A DNA stretch of 25,726 bases from CAYOVG01 sp964407285 (GCA_964407285.1 CAYOVG010000050.1:1-25726), one strand, 5' to 3'; shown: positions 1 through 7,999, counted from the first letter of the stretch. Notes: generated by a model from the sequence alone, not told the origin. Translations and numbers: made by a program.

Positions 1-331
1 GGATCTTGTGCCCCACCCAGTTGGAGCGCTCGCCCATCTCCTCGGCCACCCGTTCGGCGAGCGTGATTGCGGCGATGCGGCGCGGCTGGGTGCACCCGAT
101 CATGCGCCCGCGTCCTCGTCCGGCCTCCAGGCACATCTTCGGGATCTGGGTGCTCTTCCCCGACCCCGTCTCCCCCGTGATGACGAGCACCTGGTTTTCC
201 CGGATGGCTTCGACGATGGCTTCGCGCTTCTCGCTGATGGGAAGCTCCGGCGGGTAGTACAACTCTACTGCGGGTTGGTTGTGTTGATCTTCCTGCTTAT
301 GCGGATTATGTCGAGTATTGTTAATGTGCAT
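1..331 (-). CDS. hrpA: DEAH-box ATP-dependent RNA helicase, N-terminal part (HrpA-like), runs off the window
   Basis: The first 110 codons of a superfamily 2 DEAH-box helicase, which unwinds RNA using ATP. Walker A (motif I) reads GETGSGKSTQ at residues 53-62, followed by KMCLEAGRGRG and motif Ia TQPRR at residues 81-85. That order and spacing are typical of HrpA. The DEAH box and everything after it lie beyond position 1. I chose the ATG at 329-331 because the conserved LPIS-KR-E-IVEAIRENQVLVITGETG segment begins about 30 residues later. The frame is open further upstream, so an earlier non-ATG start is possible. The first 28 residues are polar, His/Asn-rich and not conserved. The gene lies downstream of the toxin-antitoxin pair on the same strand with about 100 bp between them, so it may have its own promoter. 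A related DEAH helicase such as HrpB cannot be fully excluded from this fragment. Confidence 0.85.
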   Translation of the reverse strand, partial: MHINNTRHNPHKQEDQHNQPAVELYYPPELPISEKREAIVEAIRENQVLVITGETGSGKSTQIPKMCLEAGRGRGRMIGCTQPRRIAAITLAERVAEEMGERSNWVGHKI

Positions 332-434
332 GTCCTCGGTTCGTTTCTTGGTTTCTGTCTCCGGCGGGTGAGAGGCAAACTCGCTTCCTGTTCGGTGCGG
401 ACCGGTGAAATTCTACCTCTCGCGGCTTTGTCGG

Positions 435-734
435 TCAACCCGGTCGAAATGACGGCTCTTCCGCAGGCCGGGCGCCGTGCCGCACCGCGACGACCCGGAG
501 AATATCCGCCTTGACCCGGTAGAAAAAACGACATGGCGAAACGATAACCTCCCGATAGGGAAGTTCCGGAAATTCCGGTATAGTCCTGCCCGATTCCGGG
601 AAATCCCCGATCCTCCGTAATACGGCTTCGGTCCGATCGCGAAAGCGAACTGACGCCCGAGGATTATTCCGGCGAATGTAAGCCAGTGCGGACAGGAACT
701 GAACTCTGGCGGAGGGAGTAAAGCAGACCCTCAA
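435..734 (-). CDS. ParE/RelE-superfamily toxin of a type II toxin-antitoxin pair
   Basis: A 99-residue basic protein with the layout of the ParE/RelE fold. An N-terminal strand (MRVCFTPSARVQFLSAL) is followed by a helical hairpin with RNNPRASVRFRDRTEAVLRRI, then FPESGRTIPEFPELPYREVIV and the late strand CRFFYRVKADILRVVAVRHGAR. The PESGR and YREVIV...FFYRV...I-VVAVRHG pattern is typical of ParE-like gyrase poisons and YoeB/RelE relatives, and sequence alone does not tell me which target it has. Its start codon overlaps the antitoxin stop by four bases (ATGA, 731-734), so the two are translationally coupled. Length is normal for the family and nothing looks broken. Confidence 0.85.
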   Translation of the reverse strand: MRVCFTPSARVQFLSALAYIRRNNPRASVRFRDRTEAVLRRIGDFPESGRTIPEFPELPYREVIVSPCRFFYRVKADILRVVAVRHGARPAEEPSFRPG

Positions 735-1012
735 GACGGTTCATCCGCGAGAAGTGAATCAGCCTCGGCCAGGACAGAATCCAAATCATGTCCCTTGCCC
801 GCCTCTATCTCTTTTTCTCCTCTTGCCAGGAGACGCAACAGCTCCTTGTCATGCTCCACACGTTCATAAGCATCGATACTGAGCATAACGGCTGCCGCAC
901 GTCCCCTTTGGGTGATGATGAGAGGTTCCCCCGAATCCTTGACCCGCTTCAGAACTCCGGCGGCATCCTGTCGCAAATCGCTCACCGGGATGATCTTCAG
1001 TAATTTTTCCAT
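731..1012 (-). CDS. Phd/YefM-family antitoxin
   Basis: A 93-residue antitoxin. The N-terminal half (MEKLLKIIPVSDLRQDAAGV, then KDSGEPLIITQRGRAAAVML and SIDAYERV) is a textbook Phd/YefM DNA-binding dimerisation domain. The C-terminal part (about residues 55-93) is acidic and helical, as expected for the tail that wraps and neutralises the toxin. It precedes the toxin in the operon and overlaps it by 4 bp. A strong ribosome-binding site (AGGAGGTG, minus strand, 1017-1024) sits just ahead of the ATG at 1010-1012. Antitoxins of this family repress their own promoter, and a matching palindrome lies directly upstream. Confidence 0.9.
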   Translation of the reverse strand: MEKLLKIIPVSDLRQDAAGVLKRVKDSGEPLIITQRGRAAAVMLSIDAYERVEHDKELLRLLARGEKEIEAGKGHDLDSVLAEADSLLADEPS

Positions 1013-1025
1013 ATTGCACCTCCTG

Positions 1026-1065
1026 TAGTACGTCTAATTGTACTATCAGAAGTATCGAACAGCAA
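1026..1065 (-). promoter_or_regulatory. Promoter and palindromic operator of the toxin-antitoxin operon
   Basis: On the minus strand a sigma-70-type promoter can be read: -35 TTGCTG (1060-1065), a 17-bp spacer, and -10 TACAAT (1037-1042). An inverted repeat with arms TAGTAC (1026-1031) and GTACTA (1040-1045) covers the -10 element. It contains the GTAC core seen in Phd/YefM operators. This placement fits autorepression by the antitoxin or the toxin-antitoxin complex. The elements are read directly; the regulation is inferred from family knowledge. Confidence 0.6.
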
Positions 1066-1267
1066 TGGCCGGATGGAAGGAATGGCAATTCGCATCCAGC
1101 CTTTGTCGCCACCACCGCAAATTACCCGGTTGCCTTGCGTAAAATACTTCAATAACCATTATTTTTTTATGTACACTCGAAGCTCTCTATGCTGTAGCGA
1201 TGAGATCGATCCGCATCTCCGGGGAGAGCGGTTGGAAGGTGAACTCCGCCGGCCGGTTGCATCGCCG

Positions 1268-1288
1268 GGATCATGCGCCGCATGATCC
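1268..1288. promoter_or_regulatory. Perfect 21-nt palindrome just upstream of a ribosome-binding site
   Basis: Two perfect 10-base arms, GGATCATGCG (1268-1277) and CGCATGATCC (1279-1288), flank a single C. The repeat ends two bases before the Shine-Dalgarno-like GAGGGG (1291-1296) of the decayed response regulator gene. It could be a repressor operator, or on RNA a hairpin affecting ribosome access. The sequence does not decide between them. Confidence 0.45.
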
Positions 1289-1298
1289 GGGAGGGGAA

Positions 1299-1858
1299 AT
1301 GATGATCAGGGTTCTTGAGACGGAAAGCGATGATGCATGGAAGGTATTTATTCGCAAGGTCCTTTCCAGGTCCTGCGAGGTGGTGGGCGCATCAGGTTAT
1401 AGAAGCATGCTTCGGCGCCTCAAGAGGGAGAATTTCGATATCGTTATTCTCGAAATCGATCCACCTGACCTGGGTTTGTGTGATTTACTCAAAAAAATCC
1501 AGGCAGTAGCGACGTACACGGATGTAATCGTCACCAGCCGTAAGGCGGAGGTGGAACCGGCGGTGAAGGCGATCCAGGATGGAGCAACGGAGGAACGGTC
1601 TTTCTGGACGAAATCGCGGAACTGCCGCTTACGCTTCAGGCGAAGCTTTTGCGGGTTATCGAGAAGAAGGAGTTCGAGAGGCTCGGAGGAAACGGAACGA
1701 TCCGAACGGATATCCGGATCATCGCAGCTACTAACCGGCAACTGGAAAGCATGGTGGCCTCGGGGGCTTTCAGGGCCGACCTCTTCTATCGTATCAACGT
1801 ACTCAGGATACACGTGCCTCCACTGCGTGAACGGAGGTTATTAATAAATGTTTCTTGA
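1299..1858 (+). pseudogene. Remnant of an NtrC-type sigma-54 response regulator (receiver joined out of frame to an AAA+ fragment)
   Basis: Frame one, from the ATG at 1299 or 1302, gives a receiver-like domain (MIRVLETESDDAWKVF... DIVILEIDPPDLGLCDLL ... VKAIQDGA) that stops being receiver-like near 1584. From about 1586 a different frame encodes NGGTVFLDEIAELPL, then LRVIEKKEFERLGG, IRIIAATNRQLE and GAFRADLFYRINVLRIHVPP. These are the Walker B, sensor I and arginine-finger regions of a sigma-54 activator. The end of the receiver, the linker and Walker A are deleted, and the two parts are out of frame. After PPLRERR the frame ends within a few codons, so the rest of the AAA+ domain and the DNA-binding domain are also gone. 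The receiver has Glu where the phosphorylated Asp is expected and lacks the usual N-terminal acidic pair. No function is expected beyond possibly a short orphan receiver. Confidence 0.8.
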
Positions 1859-2010
1859 GAAATCAGATTGTAATACAGTTCAATTTGTAATAGGTTTCCT
1901 AAAATGGAAAATGTTCATGCCGGCCTGCATTTGGCTTCCCCATCAGATCGCAAAACATAAAGTCCTGCTTCCGCGCCATATATCTCCGCAGTTCCCATTT
2001 CCCAATGCCC

Positions 2011-3513
2011 TTACCCTCTGGTTATCACCCTCGCGGCAGTTTGGGCCGCTTCGATGAAGTAGGAGGGGAAGAAGCCGGCGATGATGATGAGCGCGATCAG
2101 CGATGTCGCGAGGAGCTTCATCTGCGGAGAGACGTTCAGGGCGGGGGGCTCGACTTCCGGTTCCAGCAGGTAGGCGGCTTTGATCACCAGCAGGTAGTAG
2201 TAGAGCGAGATCACCACGTTGATCATGGCGATCAGCACCAACGTGAAGTAACCCTTCTCTATCGCGGCCACGAAGAGCAGGAATTTGCCAGTGAAGCCGA
2301 CCGTCGGCGGGATGCCCGCGAGGCTGAAAAGAGAGACCATGAGCGCCAGGGCGAGGATCGGCGACCGCCTGTGCAGCCCGGCCAGTTCGTTTATCCGGAC
2401 GTTGCGTCCGTCGTAGCCCACCTTCACGACTACCAGGAAGGCCGTGTACTTCATCAGCAGCAGGGCCAGGGCGTAGAAGACGGCCCCGGTGTACCCCGCC
2501 TGGTTCATGGAGAGGATGCCGACCAGCACGTAGCCCGACTGGGCAACCGTGGAGAACGCCAGCAGCCGCTTCAAATCGTTCTGGACGATGGCCGCAAGGT
2601 TCCCGACCGTCATCGAAACGATCGCGAGCACCACCAGCACGTGGATGAGATAAGGGCTCCCCTGGCCCGCCGAAGCCATGATCCGGATGACCACGGCAAT
2701 CGCCGCCACCTTGGACGCCGTTGCGATGTAGGCCGCGACCTGGTTCACCGCCCCCTGGTAGACATCCGGGGCCCAGAAGTGGAACGGAAAAATCGCGAGC
2801 TTGAAGAAAAATCCGCCCAGCGTGAGTACGAGACCCAGCACCACCGCAGGCTGCCCGATCTTCTCCGGAAGCACCGTCATGACGTCGCTCAGGTACGTGG
2901 CCTGGGCAGTGGCGTAGAGCAGCGCCAGCCCGAAGAGCATCACCCCCGAGGCGAACGTCCCCACCAGGAAGTACTTGAGGCCCGCCTCCAGGCCGAAATC
3001 GCGGTTGCGCCGCAGCGCCACCAGGATGTAAAGCGAGTAGCTCGACACCTCCAGGGATATGAAAATGCTCACGATGTGGTCCGCGCTCACCAGCAGCATC
3101 ATCGCCAGCGTGCAGGTGAAAAGCAGGCAGTAGAAGTCGTGCCGGTTGCGCTCGCCGATGTCCCTGATTTCACCGCAAAGGCAGATCACCAGGAAGAGCC
3201 CCGCCGACAGGATCACCTTGAACAGCTGCGAGAAGAAATCGACGCGGTACGCCTTGATGAACAGAAAGCCGTCCGCCCCTGCCGTCGCCAGGCACACCGC
3301 CGTTCCGACGGCCGCGAGCAGGAGCGCCGCGAAGTGGTCGCGCCTCGTCGAACCGGCATCGCCGAAATCGGCATCGGCTCCGCCCGCGGCCGCCCCCGCC
3401 GGGTACGCCCTCGCGGGGACGTATCGCGCCCCCCGCGCCACCATGGACAGGGTCAGAAAAAACAGAGCTGCTGCAAGGTAAAACATCTCGGGACCGGCAA
3501 TCATCCATTTCAT
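2011..3513 (-). CDS. nuoN: NADH-quinone oxidoreductase (complex I) subunit N
   Basis: A 500-residue polytopic inner-membrane protein, one of the three antiporter-like subunits of complex I that carry out proton translocation. Diagnostic segments include FISLEVSSYSLYILVALRR (the conserved TM5 Glu), FFFKLAIFPFHFWAPDVYQG (the TM7 Lys) and IVQNDLKRLLAFSTVAQSGY. The conserved charged residues expected for pumping are therefore present. Length is normal. A Gly/Ala-rich stretch near residues 36-50 sits between the first two helices. The start overlaps the nuoM stop by four bases (3510-3513), so the two are coupled. It is the last gene of the cluster; I see no convincing terminator in the roughly 150 bp that follow. 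Confidence 0.95.
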   Translation of the reverse strand: MKWMIAGPEMFYLAAALFFLTLSMVARGARYVPARAYPAGAAAGGADADFGDAGSTRRDHFAALLLAAVGTAVCLATAGADGFLFIKAYRVDFFSQLFKVILSAGLFLVICLCGEIRDIGERNRHDFYCLLFTCTLAMMLLVSADHIVSIFISLEVSSYSLYILVALRRNRDFGLEAGLKYFLVGTFASGVMLFGLALLYATAQATYLSDVMTVLPEKIGQPAVVLGLVLTLGGFFFKLAIFPFHFWAPDVYQGAVNQVAAYIATASKVAAIAVVIRIMASAGQGSPYLIHVLVVLAIVSMTVGNLAAIVQNDLKRLLAFSTVAQSGYVLVGILSMNQAGYTGAVFYALALLLMKYTAFLVVVKVGYDGRNVRINELAGLHRRSPILALALMVSLFSLAGIPPTVGFTGKFLLFVAAIEKGYFTLVLIAMINVVISLYYYLLVIKAAYLLEPEVEPPALNVSPQMKLLATSLIALIIIAGFFPSYFIEAAQTAARVITRG

Positions 3514-4991
3514 TTCGGCAATCCATTCATGAAGGGAATCGATGCAGTGCGAATCATGTCAAACAGAAACGACGGGAAGAGCCCCAAAACCACCAGGACC
3601 GCAGCCAGTATCATGCGGGGTATGCCGAGATTGAACGGCATGTCGGGGAGCCCCGCGAACCGCTCGTTCGCGGGACCATAGAAGGTCTGCTGCACCACGC
3701 GCAGCATGAAGAGCGCCGTCACCACCAGCGCGAGCACGGCGATCACGCCGCGCACCGGGTAGACCTTGAAAGCCGCGATGAAGACCATCAGCTCTCCCCA
3801 GAAATTCGCCAGCCCCGGCAAACCGATGCTCGCCAGCGCCGCCAGGATGAAGTAGGACGACGCCACCGGCATGGTCCGGCTGAGCCCGCCCAGTTCCGGA
3901 ACCATCTTCGTGTGCGTCCGGTCGTAGATGTAGCCGACCGACGAGAAGAGAAGCGCCGTCATCACCCCGTGGGCGAACATCTGGAAGACGGCGCCGTCGA
4001 GCCCTTCCGCGGTCACCGTCGAAAGCCCGAGGCCCACCACGCCCATGTGCGATACGCTCGAATAGCCGATCACGTACTTGAGGTCCACCTGCCTCAAGCC
4101 CACCAGAGCGCCGTAGATGATTCCCACCGCCGCCAGCAGCGCCATGAGTTGCGCCCAGTACTGCCACCCTTCGGGGCAGATCATGATGGCCACTCTCAGC
4201 ACGCCGAAGGCCCCGATCTTCATCAGCACCCCCGCATGCACCATGCTCACCGCGTGCGGCGCCGCCACGTGCCCCACCGGCGACCAGGTATGGAACGGCC
4301 ACACGCCCGCCAGGATGCCGAACCCCAGGAAGAGAAGGATGAAAGCGAACTTCTGGTCCGCGGCCGTAAACGTTCCCGGCTGCATGAGCGCTACCATGTC
4401 GAACGTATGCACGCCCGATTTCATGAACAGGTAGATAATGGCCGGCAGGATCAGGGCGCTCCCCGCCAGCAGGTAGAGCGTGAGCTTCATCGCCCCGTAT
4501 TCCTTGCGCGTCGTGCCCCAGACCGCGATCAGCAGGTACATCGGGAAGAGCGATACGTCGTACCATACGAAGATGAAGAACAGGTCCATGCTCATGAAGA
4601 GGCCGAACACCCCGAGCACCATCAGGAAGTAGAGGGCGTAGAATTCCTTGACCCGCGTCTCGAGTTCCCACATCGTGAGCACGCCCGTGAAGAACACGAT
4701 CCCCGTGAGCAGCAGATTGGGCAGGCTGAAGCCGTCCACCGCGTTGAAGTACTGGATGCCCAACTGCGGAATCCACGTGAGCCGTTCCGCGAACTGCAAC
4801 CCCCCGACGTTCTTGTCGTACGCGAGGAAGAGATACGCCGACAGGACCAGGGTGACGCCGGAAGAAATCGCGCTCACCTGCCTGATGAGCGCCTTGCGGT
4901 CCTCCGGAGTGAACACGATCACCAGCAGCCCCGCGAGACAACTCAGAAGAATGGCGGAAAGATAAGGGAACCCGGCATACGTTATCTGCAT
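3510..4991 (-). CDS. nuoM: NADH-quinone oxidoreductase (complex I) subunit M, variant key residues
   Basis: A 493-residue membrane antiporter-like subunit. Identification rests on FVWYDVSLFPMYLLIAVWG, WPFHTWSPVGHVAAPHAVSM, HAGVLMKIGAFGVLR, LKYVIGYSSVSHMG and GLPGLANFWGELMVF. It belongs to the proton-translocating arm beside NuoL and NuoN. Two positions differ from the E. coli type. The TM5 Glu (E144 in E. coli) is Asp at residue 145 here (codon at 4557-4559). The TM7 Lys (K234) aligns with a non-charged residue in GILAGVWPFHTW. The downstream Lys in AGVLMK and the Glu in FWGE are kept. I believe the WSP-GH form is a recognised NuoM subgroup, so this is probably a functional variant rather than decay. 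Eleven bases separate the nuoL stop from this start. Confidence 0.95.
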   Translation of the reverse strand: MQITYAGFPYLSAILLSCLAGLLVIVFTPEDRKALIRQVSAISSGVTLVLSAYLFLAYDKNVGGLQFAERLTWIPQLGIQYFNAVDGFSLPNLLLTGIVFFTGVLTMWELETRVKEFYALYFLMVLGVFGLFMSMDLFFIFVWYDVSLFPMYLLIAVWGTTRKEYGAMKLTLYLLAGSALILPAIIYLFMKSGVHTFDMVALMQPGTFTAADQKFAFILLFLGFGILAGVWPFHTWSPVGHVAAPHAVSMVHAGVLMKIGAFGVLRVAIMICPEGWQYWAQLMALLAAVGIIYGALVGLRQVDLKYVIGYSSVSHMGVVGLGLSTVTAEGLDGAVFQMFAHGVMTALLFSSVGYIYDRTHTKMVPELGGLSRTMPVASSYFILAALASIGLPGLANFWGELMVFIAAFKVYPVRGVIAVLALVVTALFMLRVVQQTFYGPANERFAGLPDMPFNLGIPRMILAAVLVVLGLFPSFLFDMIRTASIPFMNGLPK

Positions 4992-5003
4992 AGGTCGGCA
5001 CCT

Positions 5004-6989
5004 TTAAAAGAAGAAATAGAGGGACAGGAGGACCACCACCACGAAGGTCGCCAGCAACCGGTACTGGATCATGCCCCCGTTCAAAACGGCCATCAGGCGG
5101 CCGCCCTCGACGGCGCCCCTGCCCATTCCGTCGACGGCCCCGTCGATCACCTTGTTGTCGTTTTCGTAGCTCATCCGCGAAAGCCCGCTGTCGATGACCC
5201 GGTCGACGAACGCCCGGTAGAAGTGGTCGAGATACCACCTCTCGGCGAAGAGATTGTAGAGGGTCGGAATCCGCTCCACGAAACCGATCCGGGAAGCGCC
5301 TTTCCTGCCGAACTCGACCCAGGCGGTCAGCACTCCGGCAAGGGCCAGGGTGAGGGCCATGATATGCGCGAACGCCGCCGTGGAACCTCCGTGAGGCTCC
5401 AGGGAAGCCGCCTTGCCGAGCAGGAATTCGCGCAGAGGTCCTTCCAGGAGGCCGAACAGCACCGTTACGGCGGCAAGGACGATCAGGGGTTGGGTCATGA
5501 ACCCGTAGAGCTTGCGGTGTCGAGCGTCATGGCGGCCTGCGTGGCCTCCGTCATGCCCTGCATGCCCCGGCTGCCCGGCCGGACCGGAGGAACTCGCCGC
5601 GCCGGGTCCTCCGGCGTCGCGCGAATGCGCCGTCGCCGGCGCCTGCGGGGGGACCGCCGCGCCCGTCGGCGAAAGAAAAACCACGAAGATGACCCGGAAC
5701 GAGTAGTAAGCCGTCAGGAAAACCCCCACGAGCGCCCACAGGACCCAGAAGGGATTGGAGGAACCGGCCAGCCTTCCCATGATCGCCTCTTTGCTGTAGT
5801 ACCCGGAAAGAGGAGGGATGCCCGCGAGCGCCGCCGCCGCGATGATGATGCAGGCTGCCGGGACCAGGTGTCGCCTGCTTCCCATCGCTCCCAGTTCGTA
5901 GATGTCGTTCGTCCGGTATTCGTGTATGAGCACGCCCGAGCACAGGAAGAGCAGCGCCTTGAACGCGGCGTGCGTGGTCAGGTGGAAAACGCCCGCGAAA
6001 TACCCCCCGGCCGCCAGGGCCATGATCATGAATCCGAGCTGGCTGATGGTCGAATAGGCCCAGACCCTCTTGATGTCCCGGCTTACCATCGCCATCGTGG
6101 AAGCCAGGAGCATGCTCGCGGTTCCGATCGTGAGAAAGACGTTCACGGCGAACGCGGACTGGCTGAAGAACGGGAAGAGCCGCGCAAAGAGGTAGACACC
6201 CGCCGCCACCATGGTGGCCGAATGGAGCAACGCGCTCACCGGCGTCGGACCTTCCATGGCGTCGGGAAGCCACGTGAGCAGCGGGAACTGGGCGCTCTTG
6301 CCGACGATCCCGCCGAAAATCAGCAGGGCCGAGATGGTGAGGACGGCGGGCGACATCTTTTCCGCCGCCATGGGACCGTTCAGCTCCGTTATGCTGAAGC
6401 TCCCCATGTGCAGCAGCACGACCAGGATGCCCAGGAAAAACGCCACGTCCCCCGTACGGGTCATCACGAAAGCCTTCTTGCCCGCCTGCGATGCGCTCCA
6501 CTTCTCGTACCAGAAGCCGATGAGCAGGTACGACGCCAGCCCCACCAGTTCCCAGAAGATATAGAGCTGGATGATGGTGTGGGCGACGGTAAGATTCATC
6601 ATGGCCCAGGCGAAGAGCGACATGAACGCGTAGTAGCGCGAAAAGCCGGGGTCGTCCGCCATGTAGCCCAGCGAATAGACCTGGACGAGAAGGCTTATGC
6701 CCGCCACGATAGCCAGCATCAGGAGGCTCAGCGGGTCGAGCAGAAAGCCGAACGGAATCGACACGGCGCCCGAAACCACCCACCGCACGGTGAACTCGAC
6801 CGGCTCCGCCATGTTGCGGTGCAACAGGAGAAGGATGACGGACAGCCCGAAACATATCGCAACCGCGCCGATGGACAGCCGCGAGGAAAGCTCCGGCTTC
6901 GATCGCGTAAAGAGGGCGATCAGCATAAAGGCGACAAGGGGCAGCAAGGTTACCGGTATGACCGCCATAAGGGTCGCGTATTGGCTCAT
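5004..6989 (-). CDS. nuoL: NADH-quinone oxidoreductase (complex I) subunit L
   Basis: A 661-residue subunit, the distal proton-pumping antiporter-like protein that also carries the long lateral helix. Diagnostic segments are IFWELVGLASYLLIGFWY (conserved Glu), GKSAQFPLLTWLPDAMEGP (conserved Lys), TPVSALLHSATMVAAGVYL and VWAYSTISQLGFM. A low-complexity hydrophilic insertion at about residues 440-496 is rich in Ala, Gly and Pro. It ends in GHAGHDGGHAGRHDARHR, which places five histidines within 18 residues before the next membrane segment. Length is at the upper side of normal because of this loop. nuoK lies upstream with a 46-bp gap and nuoM follows after 12 bp. Confidence 0.96.
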   Translation of the reverse strand: MSQYATLMAVIPVTLLPLVAFMLIALFTRSKPELSSRLSIGAVAICFGLSVILLLLHRNMAEPVEFTVRWVVSGAVSIPFGFLLDPLSLLMLAIVAGISLLVQVYSLGYMADDPGFSRYYAFMSLFAWAMMNLTVAHTIIQLYIFWELVGLASYLLIGFWYEKWSASQAGKKAFVMTRTGDVAFFLGILVVLLHMGSFSITELNGPMAAEKMSPAVLTISALLIFGGIVGKSAQFPLLTWLPDAMEGPTPVSALLHSATMVAAGVYLFARLFPFFSQSAFAVNVFLTIGTASMLLASTMAMVSRDIKRVWAYSTISQLGFMIMALAAGGYFAGVFHLTTHAAFKALLFLCSGVLIHEYRTNDIYELGAMGSRRHLVPAACIIIAAAALAGIPPLSGYYSKEAIMGRLAGSSNPFWVLWALVGVFLTAYYSFRVIFVVFLSPTGAAVPPQAPATAHSRDAGGPGAASSSGPAGQPGHAGHDGGHAGRHDARHRKLYGFMTQPLIVLAAVTVLFGLLEGPLREFLLGKAASLEPHGGSTAAFAHIMALTLALAGVLTAWVEFGRKGASRIGFVERIPTLYNLFAERWYLDHFYRAFVDRVIDSGLSRMSYENDNKVIDGAVDGMGRGAVEGGRLMAVLNGGMIQYRLLATFVVVVLLSLYFFF

Positions 6990-7035
6990 CTCTATCCTTT
7001 CACCTCACGGAACAGACTTTTCTTCTCTTCCGGCC

Positions 7036-7344
7036 CTACTTCAACAGGTTGAACGTGTTCGGGTCGAAGGACTTAGTGCGCTGGAACGCGTAGACGATGA
7101 TCGCCAGCCCCACGGAAACCTCGGTCGCGGCCACCGCCAGGACAAAGAGCACGATGACCTGGCCCTCCAGGTTCTGCCAGCGCAAAGCGCCTCCGACAAA
7201 AGCGATGGACGCGGCGTTGAGCATGATTTCGATCCCGAGCACGATCATGATCAGGTTGCGGCGAGCCACCGCACAGACCATGCCGAGCAGGAACAGGACC
7301 GCGGCCAGCACGAGAACATGGCTAAACGGTACGATCGTCGTCAT
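7036..7344 (-). CDS. nuoK: NADH-quinone oxidoreductase (complex I) subunit K
   Basis: A 102-residue, three-helix membrane subunit. Both conserved intramembrane glutamates of the family are visible, in VLGIEIMLNAASIAF (the E36 equivalent) and VLAVAATEVSVGLAIIVY (the E72 equivalent). These link the quinone end of the complex to the antiporter-like subunits. The start codon overlaps the nuoJ stop by 4 bp (7341-7344), so translation is coupled. Length and sequence are ordinary. Confidence 0.96.
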   Translation of the reverse strand: MTTIVPFSHVLVLAAVLFLLGMVCAVARRNLIMIVLGIEIMLNAASIAFVGGALRWQNLEGQVIVLFVLAVAATEVSVGLAIIVYAFQRTKSFDPNTFNLLK

Positions 7345-7859
7345 AATTCATCCCCGGTTTCTTCTTTGCTTCCGCGCCTTCCCACCTGCATGGCGCCGAT
7401 GAGGGCTACGAGGAGCAGCAACGACACCACTTCGATGGTGAACCAGTGGTGCTGGAAAACGTACAGGGCGAACTCCCTGGGGGCCGCCATGAGCAGATTC
7501 AGGGGCGCTCCGGTTTCGGGCGTCTTGAAAATCATCATGATGCCGACCACCAGGTAGATCCCTCCGAACACGGCGGCGGGAATCCACTGCGCCAGGGGGA
7601 ACATGACTTCCTCGGTCGATTCCACCCGGATCATCATCACGACGAACAGGAAGAGCACCATGATCGCCCCCGCGTAGATGATCACCTCGAGGGCCGCCAG
7701 CAGGGGGGCCCCGAAGAGGTAGAACAGCAGCGCGGTACCGAAATAGGAGATGATCAGGTAGACCACCGCGTGCACCAGGTTGCGCCGCGTGACGGCCATG
7801 GCCGTCGATCCCACGATCACCGCCGCTACGACATAAAAGATGATTCCGTAAATTGTCAT
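7341..7859 (-). CDS. nuoJ: NADH-quinone oxidoreductase (complex I) subunit J
   Basis: A 172-residue membrane protein with five predicted hydrophobic segments. The segment YLIISYFGTALLFYLFGAPLLA leads into LEVIIYAGAIMVLFLFVVMM, which is the family's hallmark and contains the TM3 pi-bulge region. The C-terminus ends in a short charged tail. It overlaps nuoK by 4 bp. The gap of 140 bp to the upstream nuoI is unusual for this operon and holds a dispersed inverted repeat (see 7909-7990). Confidence 0.95.
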   Translation of the reverse strand: MTIYGIIFYVVAAVIVGSTAMAVTRRNLVHAVVYLIISYFGTALLFYLFGAPLLAALEVIIYAGAIMVLFLFVVMMIRVESTEEVMFPLAQWIPAAVFGGIYLVVGIMMIFKTPETGAPLNLLMAAPREFALYVFQHHWFTIEVVSLLLLVALIGAMQVGRRGSKEETGDEL

Positions 7860-7908
7860 GACAAACTCGCAAAAAAAGGGAAAAGACAGCCAGGCTGTTG
7901 ATTACTCT

Positions 7909-7990
7909 TTGGACAGGATTAACAGGATACTTTCACGTTTGGTCGACTCCCCGTCCCGTCAATCCCGATCATTCCGTCAATTCTGTCCAA
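7909..7990. repeat. Dispersed inverted repeat of the GGATTAACAGGAT type between nuoI and nuoJ
   Basis: The left arm, TTGGACAGGATTAACAGGAT at 7909-7928, pairs imperfectly with the right arm at 7971-7990 (16 of 20 positions by eye). The middle holds further degenerate copies of a CCGTCAAT unit. Intergenic elements built from GACAGGATTAACAGGAT and its complement are common in deltaproteobacterial and other genomes. It encodes no protein that I can see and would form a hairpin in the nuo transcript. Confidence 0.65.
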
Positions 7991-7999
7991 GCCCGGTCC

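Noticed and set aside
2005..3681. A 558-codon open frame on the plus strand
   Set aside because: It is antisense to nuoN and has the same biased composition; nuoN is clearly the real gene.
3912..7052. A 1046-codon open frame on the plus strand
   Set aside because: It lies antisense to nuoM and nuoL, is extremely rich in Arg, His, Glu and Gln, and has no domain. It is a by-product of high-GC codon use on the other strand.
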